Source of the DNA: Tritonibacter mobilis
GTDB lineage: Bacteria; Pseudomonadota; Alphaproteobacteria; Rhodobacterales; Rhodobacteraceae
Assembly (NCBI RefSeq): GCF_001681715.1
Contig: NZ_LNWY01000003.1
Span: forward strand, 1-64,000
Reading direction: 5' to 3'
Length of the DNA: 64,000 bases
A program made the translations under genes and the position numbers. The notes under the pieces were generated by a model, which saw nothing but the letters and a program-made list of their open reading frames with translations, ran no database searches and was not told the DNA's origin. Below are positions 1 to 8,812 of this stretch, piece by piece. The number at the start of each line of letters is the position of its first letter. Within the stretch, counting starts at the first letter, position 1.

Positions 1-489
1 AAGACCGGCACGATCTGGTTCGAGGATCTCTACGATCATCCCCAGCTCGATATTCCGCTGCGCAACGGCGACAAGATCCTCGTTGAGGGCGACACCCGTT
101 CGTTCACCGCATTGGGGGCCACCGCCGCGCAGGCCCGCGTGCCTTTCGAGAGCCAGAACCTCTCCGCGCTGGAGGCCATCGCGCAGGTCGGTGGCCTGAT
201 TGCCACCGCGTCTGATCCGACCGGCGTCTTTGTGTTCCGCAATGAACCGGAGGAGATCTCCAATCAGGTGCTGGGCCGGGACGATCTGGTCGGCGCACAG
301 CGCATGATCTACGTGCTGAACCTCACTCAGCCCAACGGTCTGTTCATCGCCCGGGACTTCGTGATCCGCGACGGTGACACCATCTATGTGACCGAAGCAC
401 CCTATGCCCAGTGGACCAAAACGCTGTCGCTTCTGACCAGCCCGCTGTCCACGGCCGCAAGTGTCGAGACCCTGTTCGGCGGCAGCTAA
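1..489 (+). CDS. Polysaccharide export protein, C-terminal part (cut by window edge)
   Basis: The frame is open from base 1 to the TAA at 487-489, so the start lies left of the window and 162 codons are visible. The visible part resembles the soluble ligand-binding beta-grasp (SLBB) region of Wza/KpsD-type outer-membrane polysaccharide export proteins, with the recurring pattern 'ipLrnGDkIlVeg' near the left edge and 'fvirDGDTIYVteap' near the end. Such proteins form the periplasmic/outer-membrane exit channel for capsule or exopolysaccharide. kpsC starts 7 bases after the stop, which fits a capsule export operon. The subfamily (KpsD, Wza or CtrA type) cannot be decided from this fragment. 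Confidence 0.8.
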   Translation, partial: KTGTIWFEDLYDHPQLDIPLRNGDKILVEGDTRSFTALGATAAQARVPFESQNLSALEAIAQVGGLIATASDPTGVFVFRNEPEEISNQVLGRDDLVGAQRMIYVLNLTQPNGLFIARDFVIRDGDTIYVTEAPYAQWTKTLSLLTSPLSTAASVETLFGGS

Positions 490-495
490 GCGCAG

Positions 496-2535
496 ATGAT
501 GCAAGGGCCTTTGCCGCATCCGAACGAGACAAAAACCGGGAGCCAGCGCTCCCGGTTGTTTGTGTATAACGGCGGCTTTCTGACCCAATCCCGCGTGCGC
601 CGTATCCTTGATCTAGCCGGGTATGACATCCGTCTTGGCCTACCCAAGGAGGGCGATCTGGTCGGCATCTGGGGCGACAGCCCCACCGCCCATCGCGGCA
701 AGAAAATCGCCGAGGAGCATGGCGCGCCCTTGGTGCGGATTGAGGATGCATTCTTGCGCTCGGTGCATCCGGGTCGCAGCGGAGAGCCGCCGCTGGGCCT
801 GCTGATCGACCGCACCGGCGTGCATTTTGACCCCTCCCTGTCGAGCGATCTGGTCACGCTGCTGAAAGACCATCCCCTAGATGACAGCGCCCTGATGAAA
901 CGGGCGCGCGATGCGATGGCGCGTTTGCAGGACGCACATCTGAGCAAATACAACGCCTTCCACCCTGATGTGCCACCGCCGGAGCCCGGCTATGTGCTGG
1001 TGGTGGATCAGTTGCGCGAGGATGCCTCTGTTAAGGCGTCCATCCCCTTTCCCGGTGCCGATCAGGGGCGGTTTCAGGAAATGCTCGCCTTTGCGCAGGA
1101 GGAAAACCCCGGCGCGCGCGTTCTTATTAAAACTCACCCCGAAACCACCAAGGGCCACCGCGCGGGTTATTTCGACGCGCGCGATACCAATGACCGGGTG
1201 GAGCTGTTTGACGCGCCGGTCTCGCCGCATTTGCTGCTGGAAGGCGCGGTCGGCGTCTATACGGTGTCGTCACAACTGGGGTTCGAGGCCATTCTGGCCG
1301 GTCACAAACCGCGCATCTTTGGCCAGCCGTTTTATGCAGGCTGGGGGCTGACGCAGGACGAGTTTCCCCCACCCGGCCGCCACCGTCGCCTGACCCGCGC
1401 GCAGCTTTTTGCGGCGGCGATGATACTCTATCCCACATGGTATGACCCCCATCACGACCGGCTGTGCCAGCTCGAACAGGTGATCGACTCGCTGGAGGCT
1501 CAGGTGCGGGCGTGGCGCGAGGACCGCGCGGGCTGGGCCGCATCGGAAATCCGCCTGTGGAAACGCGCGCCCTTGCAGCGGTTCTTTGGTCAGCACAAGC
1601 GCATGACCTTTACGGAAAAGACCAAGACCGCCAAGAAGAGCGGCAAGAACTGGATGGTCTGGGCCAGCAAGGCCACCAAGGACCACGCCGGGGCGCATCA
1701 CCTGGAGGATGGCTTTCTGCGCTCGCGCGGGCTGGGGGCGGAACTGGTGCCGCCCTTGTCGCTGGTGCTGGACCGTCAGGGCATCTACTACGACCCCACC
1801 CGCCACAGCGATCTGGACGATCTGATCCGCGAGCGGGTGGCGCTGACACCGCAGCAGGAACGCCGAATTGAGGCGCTGGTGATGCGGCTGATCAAGCATG
1901 AGGTTACGAAGTATAACCTCGACGGCACGCTGCCGGATCTGCCCAAAGGCCACCGGGTGCTGGTGCCCGGTCAGGTCGAGGATGACGCCTCAATCGAGAT
2001 GGGCGCGGGCAAGATCAACAGTAATATGAAGCTGTTGCAGGCGGTGCGCGCAGCACGCCCCAATGCGGTGGTGATCTATAAACCGCATCCCGATGTGGAG
2101 GCCGGCCTGCGCAAGGGGCGCATTAAATCCGCCGAGACCTGGGCCGATGTGGTGGCCGAACACGCCAACCCGGCGGCGCTGATTGACAGCGTCGATGAGG
2201 TCTGGACCATGACCTCGCTTCTGGGATTTGAAGCACTGCTGCGCCGGGTACCGGTGACCTGCGTGGGGCTGCCGTTTTATGCAGGCTGGGGGCTAACGCG
2301 GGATCGGCTGGAAGCGCCCCATTGGCGCGATGCACGCCCCGGTATTTTGGGGCTGGCCCATGCGGCATTGATTGATTATCCGCGCTATTTCGACCCGGTT
2401 TCAAACCTACCCTGTTCGCCAGAAGTGGCGGTGGATCGGCTGATTGCAGGCGATCTGCCATCGCCCGGTCCGATGAACCGCAGCCTGTCGAAACTGCAGG
2501 GTTTGTTTGCCTCATTTGCACCACTTTGGCGCTGA
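496..2535 (+). CDS. kpsC: Capsule polysaccharide beta-Kdo transferase KpsC
   Basis: This 679-residue protein matches the KpsC/LipB family. These cytoplasmic dual glycosyltransferases build the poly-Kdo linker that joins group 2-type capsules to a phosphatidylglycerol anchor. The internal duplication typical of full-length KpsC is visible. One half has 'RIEDAFLRSV' and 'FGQPFYAGWGLT', and the second half repeats 'HLEDGFLRSRGLG' and 'VGLPFYAGWGLTRD'. Each half also has an 'IKTHPE' or 'YKPHPD' element. ATG codons occur at 496 and 499 with only a weak ribosome site, so the exact start is uncertain by one codon. The gene lies 7 bases downstream of a polysaccharide export gene and ends at a stem-loop opposite ribD. 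Confidence 0.9.
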   Translation: MMQGPLPHPNETKTGSQRSRLFVYNGGFLTQSRVRRILDLAGYDIRLGLPKEGDLVGIWGDSPTAHRGKKIAEEHGAPLVRIEDAFLRSVHPGRSGEPPLGLLIDRTGVHFDPSLSSDLVTLLKDHPLDDSALMKRARDAMARLQDAHLSKYNAFHPDVPPPEPGYVLVVDQLREDASVKASIPFPGADQGRFQEMLAFAQEENPGARVLIKTHPETTKGHRAGYFDARDTNDRVELFDAPVSPHLLLEGAVGVYTVSSQLGFEAILAGHKPRIFGQPFYAGWGLTQDEFPPPGRHRRLTRAQLFAAAMILYPTWYDPHHDRLCQLEQVIDSLEAQVRAWREDRAGWAASEIRLWKRAPLQRFFGQHKRMTFTEKTKTAKKSGKNWMVWASKATKDHAGAHHLEDGFLRSRGLGAELVPPLSLVLDRQGIYYDPTRHSDLDDLIRERVALTPQQERRIEALVMRLIKHEVTKYNLDGTLPDLPKGHRVLVPGQVEDDASIEMGAGKINSNMKLLQAVRAARPNAVVIYKPHPDVEAGLRKGRIKSAETWADVVAEHANPAALIDSVDEVWTMTSLLGFEALLRRVPVTCVGLPFYAGWGLTRDRLEAPHWRDARPGILGLAHAALIDYPRYFDPVSNLPCSPEVAVDRLIAGDLPSPGPMNRSLSKLQGLFASFAPLWR

Positions 2536-2543
2536 GCGAGGAT

Positions 2544-2588
2544 GCGAGGCGCTGCCTCGCGCTCCGGGATATTTTTAAGAAGATGAAG
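2544..2588 (+). terminator. Stem-loop plus T-run after kpsC, carrying a repeated 3'-end motif
   Basis: A perfect 7-bp stem (GCGAGGC at 2544-2550 and GCCTCGC at 2554-2560, loop GCT) is followed after a short spacer by GATATTTTT. The 23 bases at 2566-2588 (GGGATATTTTT, then AAGAAGATGAAG) recur exactly on the other strand at 15047-15069, downstream of soxB. A role in transcription termination or 3'-end formation for kpsC is inferred. Confidence 0.6.
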
Positions 2589-2603
2589 AGGGGTGTTGTG
2601 GTC

Positions 2604-3704
2604 TCAACTTTGCGGTCGGCGCCAGCGGTGCAGGATGTCGGCGCCGACGGGGCGAGTTTCGATCAGCTCAAAGCGTGGGGCCTCTTTGAGGTGGCCGATG
2701 CCAAGCGCGCCAATGGACGGCAGGCCTTCGGCCCCAATGGCCAGCCCGGCACTAAAGCCGATCAGCTCATCCACCAGATCATGCGCCAAAAGGGTGGCGG
2801 CAAGTGCGCCACCGCCCTCGCAGAACACCCGTGTCAACCCGGCGCTGCCCAATTGGTCCAGTACGTCATGCGGATCAAGCTGGGTGCCCAGAGCATTGCA
2901 GGACAGAAGCTGCGCACCCAGCCCCTCCCATGCGCGCAGGCGTTCGGTATCAGCACCCGTTCCGTGGCATAGATAAAGCGGGATGTCCTTGGCGCTGCGG
3001 GCCAGTTGGCTCATCAAAGGCAGGTCAAGATGGCGAGAGACCACCACGCGGGCGGGCTGGTGATCAATGCCAAGATCGCGCACGGTGAGTGAGGGGTCAT
3101 CGGCGCGCGCGGTGCCTGCGCCGACCATGACCGCGTCATGGCGCGCGCGCATCGCATGGACCATGCGGCGGGCCTCGGGGCCGGTGATCCACTGGCTCTG
3201 ACCGGAGCCTGTGGCGATGCGCCCGTCAAAACTGGAGGCGAGTTTCAGCGTCACAAAAGGGCGGCCCTGTTCGGTTCTGAGAAAGAACCCCTCGTGGTCA
3301 AAACCTGCTTCCTCCGTGCGGATCCCGGTGGTGACTTTGATGCCCGCGGCGCGCAGCATTTCAAAGCCTTGTCCGCTGACGCGGGGGTCGCTGTCTTCGA
3401 TCGCGGCGACCACGCGGGCGATACCTGCATCAATCAGCGCCTGCGCGCAGGGGGGTGTCTTGCCGTGGTGCGAGCAGGGTTCAAGGCTCACATATGCGGT
3501 GGCACCGCGAGCTGCTGCACCGGCCTGCGCAAGCGCCATAGGTTCGGCATGAGGGCGGCCACCGGGTTGGGTCCAGCCCCGCCCCACCACGCGACCCTGT
3601 TTTACGATGACGCAGCCCACAGCCGGGTTTGGCCATGTACGCCCCTGCCCCCGCCGCCCGAGCGACAGGGCAAGCCCCATAAACCGATGGTCGCTTTTGC
3701 TCAC
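2604..3704 (-). CDS. ribD: Bifunctional riboflavin biosynthesis deaminase/reductase RibD
   Basis: RibD carries out the second and third steps of riboflavin synthesis, deaminating the pyrimidine made from GTP and then reducing its ribosyl chain. The 366-residue protein has the N-terminal zinc deaminase domain with H52-A-E54 ('RPHAEPMAL') and two zinc cysteines, C77 and C86, in 'LEPCSHHGKTPPC'. The C-terminal reductase domain starts near residue 145 ('PFVTLKLASSFDGRIATGSGQSQWI'). Length and order are normal for full RibD. It starts 47 bases downstream of nrdR on the same strand, a pairing common in alphaproteobacteria. No FMN riboswitch was recognised upstream, and no other riboflavin gene follows. 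Confidence 0.95.
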   Translation of the reverse strand: MSKSDHRFMGLALSLGRRGQGRTWPNPAVGCVIVKQGRVVGRGWTQPGGRPHAEPMALAQAGAAARGATAYVSLEPCSHHGKTPPCAQALIDAGIARVVAAIEDSDPRVSGQGFEMLRAAGIKVTTGIRTEEAGFDHEGFFLRTEQGRPFVTLKLASSFDGRIATGSGQSQWITGPEARRMVHAMRARHDAVMVGAGTARADDPSLTVRDLGIDHQPARVVVSRHLDLPLMSQLARSAKDIPLYLCHGTGADTERLRAWEGLGAQLLSCNALGTQLDPHDVLDQLGSAGLTRVFCEGGGALAATLLAHDLVDELIGFSAGLAIGAEGLPSIGALGIGHLKEAPRFELIETRPVGADILHRWRRPQS

Positions 3705-3751
3705 TGAATCAGACCTTTCGCCGGGCTATGCGCAGGCAGCAGGGCCGGGAT

Positions 3752-4219
3752 TTACGTCTCGGGCGGCGCCGGGGGGCGCAGCTCGTGCACGAAGTCCTCA
3801 AAATCATCCGCCGCCTGGAAATTCTTGTAGACGCTTGCAAAGCGAACATAGGCGACAGTGTCGATGCGGGCCAGAGCCTCCATCACAATCTCGCCGATCT
3901 TCTTGGAGGCGATATCCGTCTCGCCCATGCTCTCCAGTCGGCGCACGATGCCGGAAATCATCTGATCGATACGCTCCGGGTCGACCGGGCGTTTCTGCAT
4001 TGAGATGCGAATGGAACGTTCCAGCTTGTCGCGGTCGAAATCCTCGCGTTTGCCGTTGGTTTTGATCACCACGAGGTCGCGCAGCTGCACCCGCTCATAG
4101 GTGGTGAAACGGCCGCCACAGGCCGGGCAGAAGCGGCGTCGGCGGATCGAGACGTGATCCTCCGCCGGACGCGAGTCCTTAACTTGCGTATCGACATTTC
4201 CGCAAAATGGGCACCGCAT
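3752..4219 (-). CDS. nrdR: Transcriptional repressor NrdR
   Basis: NrdR is a zinc-ribbon/ATP-cone repressor of ribonucleotide reductase genes. From the ATG at 4219 the protein is 155 residues, the family's usual size. It begins with the invariant MRCPFC, and cysteines at 3, 6, 31 and 34 form the zinc ribbon. An ATP-cone domain spans roughly residues 46-136 ('[17 protein letters not shown]'). An in-frame ATG 60 bases further upstream would add a tail absent from the family, so it was not used. A perfect DnaA-box sequence lies at 4272-4280, about 53 bases upstream of the start. ribD follows on the same strand. Confidence 0.95.
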   Translation of the reverse strand: MRCPFCGNVDTQVKDSRPAEDHVSIRRRRFCPACGGRFTTYERVQLRDLVVIKTNGKREDFDRDKLERSIRISMQKRPVDPERIDQMISGIVRRLESMGETDIASKKIGEIVMEALARIDTVAYVRFASVYKNFQAADDFEDFVHELRPPAPPET

Positions 4220-4271
4220 CCTCGGGCTCCTCCCCTCGAGACAGATCGTTCTAGTGCGCAGGCTTGCGCAT

Positions 4272-4280
4272 TTATCCACA
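4272..4280 (+). promoter_or_regulatory. DnaA-box match upstream of nrdR
   Basis: TTATCCACA, identical to the strong DnaA-box consensus, lies in the promoter region of nrdR. About 0.5 exact matches are expected by chance in 64 kb on two strands and two were seen, so position rather than count is the point of interest. Confidence 0.4.
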
Positions 4281-4362
4281 ACTATAGGGGAGCTGCTAGG
4301 ATTTGGGTAGAGGGGAAATTCAACCCCAAGACCTTGGTTGGTTTCGCGCCTAGCTTATCGCT

Positions 4363-4785
4363 TTATCCGGTGAGATGCGCAAAGATACGGCGCTGATGCG
4401 GGGCGTCGCGGTGTTCAAAGAGGTAGATCCCCTGCCAGGTGCCCAGCACCATTTCGCCGCCCGAGACAGGGATCGACAGGCTCACCGGCATCATCGCCGC
4501 CTTGATATGGGCGGGCATATCATCCGGGCCCTCATAGGTGTGACGCAGGTAGGCCATGTCGGGATGCGTGGTCGGCGGCACGAGGCGCGCAAAAAAGGCG
4601 CTGAGATCGCTTTGCACATCGGGGTCGGCGTTCTCTTGTATCAGCAAAGAGCAGGAGGTGTGGCGCACAAAGAGTGTCAGCAGCCCCTGCGGGTGCGCGC
4701 AACCTGCCACAAAGGCGCGGATCTCGCGGGTGATCTCATAAAGACCCTGCCCGCGTGTCGGCTGGATGAATTCGCGCTGCTGCAC
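4363..4785 (-). CDS. YjbQ-family (UPF0047) protein
   Basis: The product belongs to the YjbQ/UPF0047 family, small proteins of debated function; a weak thiamine-phosphate synthase activity has been described for E. coli YjbQ. The family core is clear: 'LTLFVRHTSCSLLIQENADPDVQSDL' followed by 'HPDMAYLRHTYEGPDDMPAHIKAAMM' and 'LGTWQGIYLFEHRD'. The reading frame stays open upstream to an ATG at 4944, but that would overlap the neighbouring lipoprotein gene and add 53 unrelated residues. The GTG at 4785 gives 140 residues, the family norm, and begins 14 bases after the upstream stop. A TTG at 4794 is the alternative. It probably forms an operon with the lipoprotein gene. Confidence 0.85.
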   Translation of the reverse strand: MQQREFIQPTRGQGLYEITREIRAFVAGCAHPQGLLTLFVRHTSCSLLIQENADPDVQSDLSAFFARLVPPTTHPDMAYLRHTYEGPDDMPAHIKAAMMPVSLSIPVSGGEMVLGTWQGIYLFEHRDAPHQRRIFAHLTG

Positions 4786-4798
4786 GGCGGGCAACGCG

Positions 4799-5257
4799 TC
4801 AGAAGAAGAACAGCGGCTCGAGATCGCGGCAAAAGCTGTCGCCGCTGGAGACGCTGAAATTATCGCCGGGCTTAAAGCCAAAGGTATTGATAAACGGACG
4901 CTTTCCTTCGGCACTGGGCACGTGTGACAGGGTAAAGGTGACACTGTCGATGCGCCCGCTCACGGTGCTGGGGGCGCGCCCTTTGGCGACATAGATGTCC
5001 TGCGACCAGTCCGCGCCAAGGCGGCGACGGGCATATTCAGAGGCCGCGCACCAGTAGGCCGCCCCTTGCGCACCGATTTCCGGCACCACCTCGAAGCTTC
5101 CGTCATCGAGCGCGTAAATGCGGGCAAGCGCGCGGGACGAGAAATAATCCGCTTGTGGTCCAGTGCTTTGCAGATCGACACAGCCTGCCAGAGCAGCTGT
5201 CGCCGCAAGCGTTGAGAGCGTCAGGGCGCGTGTGGCAGAGCGAGAACGTGTGGGCAT
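4799..5257 (-). CDS. Predicted lipoprotein of unknown function
   Basis: From the ATG at 5257, which has AGAAGG about 8 bases upstream, the product is 152 residues. It opens with a signal peptide rich in Arg, Ala and Leu that ends in a lipobox-like 'AALAGC', so it is probably a lipid-anchored periplasmic protein. The mature part has 'YWCAASEYARRRLGADWSQDIYVAKG' and a second cysteine pair candidate near 'GDSFCRDLEPLFFF'. I do not recognise a named family. An upstream in-frame ATG at 5266 sits directly on the ribosome site and is less likely. The YjbQ gene follows closely on the same strand. Confidence 0.75.
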   Translation of the reverse strand: MPTRSRSATRALTLSTLAATAALAGCVDLQSTGPQADYFSSRALARIYALDDGSFEVVPEIGAQGAAYWCAASEYARRRLGADWSQDIYVAKGRAPSTVSGRIDSVTFTLSHVPSAEGKRPFINTFGFKPGDNFSVSSGDSFCRDLEPLFFF

Positions 5258-5379
5258 TGAAGGCATCCTTCTGGAGGGTTGCCCAGAATGTAGTGTAGCC
5301 CCGTGTCGGGGACAAGCCATCGCCTGCCCGCACACCCGACCTTACGGCCGCCCTTGCACACTCTCCGGCTGGAATGGGT

Positions 5380-5673
5380 TTAGCGACGCCCCGGGAACTG
5401 GATGATTTCCGCCGTGTGGCCGTTGCCCAGTGTTTTCTCCAAGAGATCGAGCGCCTTTGGATTGGGCCGCTCGCCGCCATCCACGCGATAATAGGCGCGC
5501 GCTTTTTGGCGCAGCATTTCGCGGGTCTCTTGCGGGCTCATGCGAATGAGCTCCTGTTCGTGCTCGCGCAGGGCCGACACCAGAAAGGAATTAACCTCTG
5601 TCATCGTGTCCAAAGCATCGAGCTTTTCGTCAAGCGCACCCAATGCGCTTTGCATTTCGTTGGTTCCACTCAT
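5380..5673 (-). CDS. Small conserved protein of unknown function
   Basis: This acidic, helix-rich 97-residue cytoplasmic protein has no signal peptide or membrane segment. It begins MSGTNEM after a GGGGGG ribosome site at suitable spacing; an in-frame GTG 6 bases upstream overlaps that site and is unlikely. The stretch 'LREHEQELIRMSPQETREMLRQKARAYYRVDG' looks like a small helical domain, and the C-terminus ends 'EIIQFPGRR', similar to regulatory or adaptor proteins in this group. No family is recognised. Codon use resembles its neighbours. About 200 bases of AT-rich DNA precede it. Confidence 0.65.
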   Translation of the reverse strand: MSGTNEMQSALGALDEKLDALDTMTEVNSFLVSALREHEQELIRMSPQETREMLRQKARAYYRVDGGERPNPKALDLLEKTLGNGHTAEIIQFPGRR

Positions 5674-5882
5674 GTTCACCCCCCGGTGTATGGCTTGAAT
5701 GTATCACAAGCGCACGGGGTAGGAATAAATTATCGATTTCTTTAATCAATATTCTGACAGTGGTAATGGTTAACGAATTTGCCGAAATTGGTTAATAATA
5801 TGTATGCCCAACACTGGCCACGGGCCAATTGGGCTGCCCCGGCTGGGATGCAGTTCAACCGCGCCTCTCAGACCAACACGCG

Positions 5883-6350
5883 TTACCGGCTTAACGATCC
5901 GGCCTCTTTGGCATCCCACAATGGCAACGGATAGCCTGCGTCGACGCTGCCCGGATCACACTCAAGCTGCGCCAGAGGCTCCTGCCCTTTTAGAACCGTA
6001 ACGCCCCCGCTGAGCCCATCCCCCGGTTCGGAGAAGCGGTCGATACTGTAGTGGACGCGGTAAGAGGTCTCGCCATTATGAAAGGTGAAATCCTCCCAGA
6101 TTTCGCGCCCGACACCGGGCCATGGGGTCATCTCCACCTCATCCACATGGCGCGCAAGCGCCAGATCCGGGCGTCGCTCTGCAGTGCCAAAGGCATAGGT
6201 CGCGTGATCGCCCATCAAACAGGTCTCAAGGTATTTCGCGCCCTCTTTGAGCGTACAGGACACCAGCGTAATAGACCCATCAGGGCAGGACAGCGCCGGG
6301 GTTGCAAAGAGGGTCGCAAGGATCGCGGCGCATTTGGTCACGGCTTTCAT
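5883..6350 (-). CDS. Secreted or periplasmic protein of unknown function
   Basis: The 155-residue product has a clean Sec signal peptide (MKAVTKCAAILATLFATPALS, cleavage near 'ALS-C'). The mature part has three cysteines near its start ('CPDGSITLVSCTLKEGAKYLETC') and one near the end ('LECDPGS'), suggesting disulfides in the periplasm. The fold is predicted mostly beta from the sequence pattern, but no family is recognised. The gene is monocistronic by position, and an AT-rich leader lies upstream at 6351-6500. Confidence 0.7.
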   Translation of the reverse strand: MKAVTKCAAILATLFATPALSCPDGSITLVSCTLKEGAKYLETCLMGDHATYAFGTAERRPDLALARHVDEVEMTPWPGVGREIWEDFTFHNGETSYRVHYSIDRFSEPGDGLSGGVTVLKGQEPLAQLECDPGSVDAGYPLPLWDAKEAGSLSR

Positions 6351-6585
6351 GGTTTTAAATACCTGTGTTGAGACGTCTTATATTAAATCACACGCAGCAC
6401 ATCAGTGCGCGCATCTAAATTACACAGAGATGAAACATCAGGGCCGAGATCATTTCAACTGTCCAAAAGGAACAAAACAGAGGGCCCGGCCTAAACCAGC
6501 CCGCCTATATAAGTCCGGCATTACGCTGCGATGAATGAAACCCCACACGACGCGCATAATATGCATTGCAACTATAGGTAGCCCT
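6351..6585. other. Intergenic region between an exported-protein gene and the rpoD terminator
   Basis: This gene-free stretch is moderately AT-rich at 6351-6430, where the promoter of the exported-protein gene should lie. No convincing ORF, RNA gene or repeat was found. Short ORFs here lack ribosome sites. Confidence 0.5.
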
Positions 6586-6616
6586 ATAAAAAACGCCCCC
6601 TTGCGGGGGCGCTTTT
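6586..6616 (-). terminator. Rho-independent terminator of rpoD
   Basis: On the minus strand a 7-bp stem (CGCCCCC / GGGGGCG, 4-base loop at 6601-6604) is followed by a run of six or more T. It lies 14 bases after the rpoD stop codon and is a textbook intrinsic terminator. Confidence 0.9.
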
Positions 6617-6629
6617 ATCATCATGGGTC

Positions 6630-8624
6630 TTACTGATCGAGGAAGCTGCGCAGTTTGCGGCTGCGGCTTGGATGCTTCAGCTTCCTGAGCGCCTTGGCCT
6701 CGATCTGACGGATCCGTTCGCGGGTCACGCTGAACTGCTGGCCAACCTCTTCGAGCGTGTGGTCGGTGTTCATGCCGATGCCAAAACGCATCCGCAGAAC
6801 CCGTTCCTCGCGTGGGGTGAGCGAGGCCAGAACCCGTGTGGTGGTTTCCTTGAGGTTTTCCTGAATGGCGCTGTCCAAGGGCAGCACGGCATTCTTGTCC
6901 TCGATGAAATCGCCCAGCTGGCTGTCTTCCTCGTCCCCGATGGGAGTCTCGAGAGAGATCGGCTCCTTGGCGATTTTCATCACCTTGCGGACCTTCTCGA
7001 GCGGCATTTGCAGCTTTTCGGCCAGTTCTTCCGGCGTCGGCTCGCGGCCGATTTCATGCAGCATCTGACGACCGGTGCGGACCAGCTTGTTGATGGTCTC
7101 GATCATATGCACCGGAATACGGATGGTGCGCGCCTGATCGGCAATGGAGCGGGTGATCGCCTGACGAATCCACCACGTCGCATAGGTCGAGAACTTATAG
7201 CCGCGACGGTATTCGAACTTGTCCACCGCCTTCATCAGGCCGATGTTACCTTCCTGAATGAGATCGAGGAACTGCAGACCGCGGTTGGTGTATTTCTTGG
7301 CGATGGAGATCACGAGGCGCAGGTTGGCCTCGACCATTTCCTTCTTGGCCTGACGGGCCTCTTTTTCACCTTTTTGCACCTGCTGCACGATGCGGCGGAA
7401 TTCCGAGATGTCCAGACCGACGTACTGACCGACCTGCGCCATATCTGAGCGCAGCTCTTCAACCTTGTCGGTGGAGCGTTCGATGAACATCTGCCAGCCG
7501 CGACCGGGCTTTTCACCCATTTCCGCCAGCCAGTTCGGATCGAGTTCACGACCACGGTACGCTTCGACAAATTCCTTGCGGTTGATGCGGGCCTGATCCG
7601 CCAGCTTCACCATGGCACTGTCGATCTGCATGACGCGGCGGTTGATGCCATAAAGCTGGTCGATCAGCGCCTCGATGCGGTTGTTGTGCAAGTGCAGACC
7701 GTTCACCAGTTCCACGATCTCAGACCGCAGCTGCTGGTACTTGGCCTCATCGTCCTTGGAGAACGAGCCGTCCTCGTTAAGGGTCGCGGAGATCCGCAGA
7801 TCCTGCATTTCCGACAGCGTCACAAAGTCGTTGGAGATGCGCTCCAGCGTCTCCAGTACACGATCCTTCAGCGCCGCTTCCATGGCCGCAAGGGACATGT
7901 TGGCCTGATCCTCATCGTCGTCGTCATCGTCGTCGTTGTTGAGGATCGGGTTGCCGTCGGCGTCAAGCTCAGGGCCGGAGTCCTTTTCAGGCTTGGCCGC
8001 ACCGGACACCGCCGAAGGGTCCACCACCGGCTCTGCCACATCGCCCTCTTCATCCATCTGGTTGCCAAAGGTGGCCTCCAGATCAATGACGTCGCGCAGC
8101 AGAATATCCTCGGAGAGGAGTTCGTCGTGCCAGATGGTGATCGCCTGGAAGGTCAGCGGGCTTTCGCAGAGCCCGAGGATCATGGTGTTGCGACCGGCCT
8201 CGATGCGCTTGGCGATGGCAATCTCGCCCTCGCGCGACAAAAGCTCCACGCTGCCCATCTCGCGCAGGTACATGCGCACCGGATCGTCCGTACGATCCAG
8301 CTTCTCGGTCCCGGTTCCGGCGACGGCAACCTCGCGGTTGGATTCCGTCGTCACCAGTTCCGTGGTGCCTTTGTTCTCTTCTTCCTCGGCGTCTTCATCT
8401 TCAATGATGTTGATGCCCATTTCCGACAGCATGGACATGACGTCCTCGATCTGTTCGGAGGAGACCTGATCCGGCGGCAAAACCTGATTGAGCTGATCGT
8501 AAGTGATGTAGCCCTTCTCACGGGCTTCGGCGATCATCTTCTTGACTTGCGCCTGGCTCATGTCGAGCGAGATTTCGGCGTCCTGATCGTCAGGCTTGCG
8601 GTCGTCAGTATCTTTGGCGGCCAT
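6630..8624 (-). CDS. rpoD: Primary sigma factor RpoD (sigma-70)
   Basis: The 664-residue protein is the housekeeping sigma factor. Region 1.1 is at the N-terminus ('[21 protein letters not shown]') and region 1.2 is near '[30 protein letters not shown]'. A long non-conserved region contains an Asp-rich stretch ('[10 protein letters not shown]'). Regions 2.1-2.4 include '[19 protein letters not shown]' and '[17 protein letters not shown]'. Region 4.2 has the helix-turn-helix '[20 protein letters not shown]'. It lies downstream of dnaG, the usual alphaproteobacterial arrangement, separated by a 165-base gap rich in GANTC sites. A strong terminator follows. Confidence 0.98.
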   Translation of the reverse strand: MAAKDTDDRKPDDQDAEISLDMSQAQVKKMIAEAREKGYITYDQLNQVLPPDQVSSEQIEDVMSMLSEMGINIIEDEDAEEEENKGTTELVTTESNREVAVAGTGTEKLDRTDDPVRMYLREMGSVELLSREGEIAIAKRIEAGRNTMILGLCESPLTFQAITIWHDELLSEDILLRDVIDLEATFGNQMDEEGDVAEPVVDPSAVSGAAKPEKDSGPELDADGNPILNNDDDDDDDEDQANMSLAAMEAALKDRVLETLERISNDFVTLSEMQDLRISATLNEDGSFSKDDEAKYQQLRSEIVELVNGLHLHNNRIEALIDQLYGINRRVMQIDSAMVKLADQARINRKEFVEAYRGRELDPNWLAEMGEKPGRGWQMFIERSTDKVEELRSDMAQVGQYVGLDISEFRRIVQQVQKGEKEARQAKKEMVEANLRLVISIAKKYTNRGLQFLDLIQEGNIGLMKAVDKFEYRRGYKFSTYATWWIRQAITRSIADQARTIRIPVHMIETINKLVRTGRQMLHEIGREPTPEELAEKLQMPLEKVRKVMKIAKEPISLETPIGDEEDSQLGDFIEDKNAVLPLDSAIQENLKETTTRVLASLTPREERVLRMRFGIGMNTDHTLEEVGQQFSVTRERIRQIEAKALRKLKHPSRSRKLRSFLDQ

Positions 8625-8651
8625 TCAATGCTCCTCTAAGGGGCTGCGGGC

Positions 8652-8812
8652 GATTCGGGTGGAGCGAATCTTTAGAGCGCTCTCGTGATTCGTCACCCCG
8701 TTTACCCAATTTTTCTGTAGGCTTCTTTAGCAAAACGTCACATCGCGGCGTCGCGGCCACAGTTGGCAGTGCGATTCGCGGCTGATTCGTCACTTGCTGT
8801 TGAAACCGATTC
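8652..8812. promoter_or_regulatory. Cluster of six GANTC (CcrM) sites between dnaG and rpoD
   Basis: GATTC or GAATC occurs at 8652, 8666, 8687, 8773, 8784 and 8808. Five lie in the 165-base gap upstream of rpoD and one in the 3' end of dnaG. A four-base-specific palindrome is expected about once per 256 bases in random DNA. GANTC is the methylation site of CcrM and the recognition context of GcrA in alphaproteobacteria, so cell-cycle-dependent control of rpoD is inferred. Confidence 0.55.

Noticed and set aside
7915-7940. Simple-sequence repeat inside rpoD
   Set aside because: The GTC/ATC run encodes the acidic Asp stretch normal in the non-conserved region of alphaproteobacterial RpoD.
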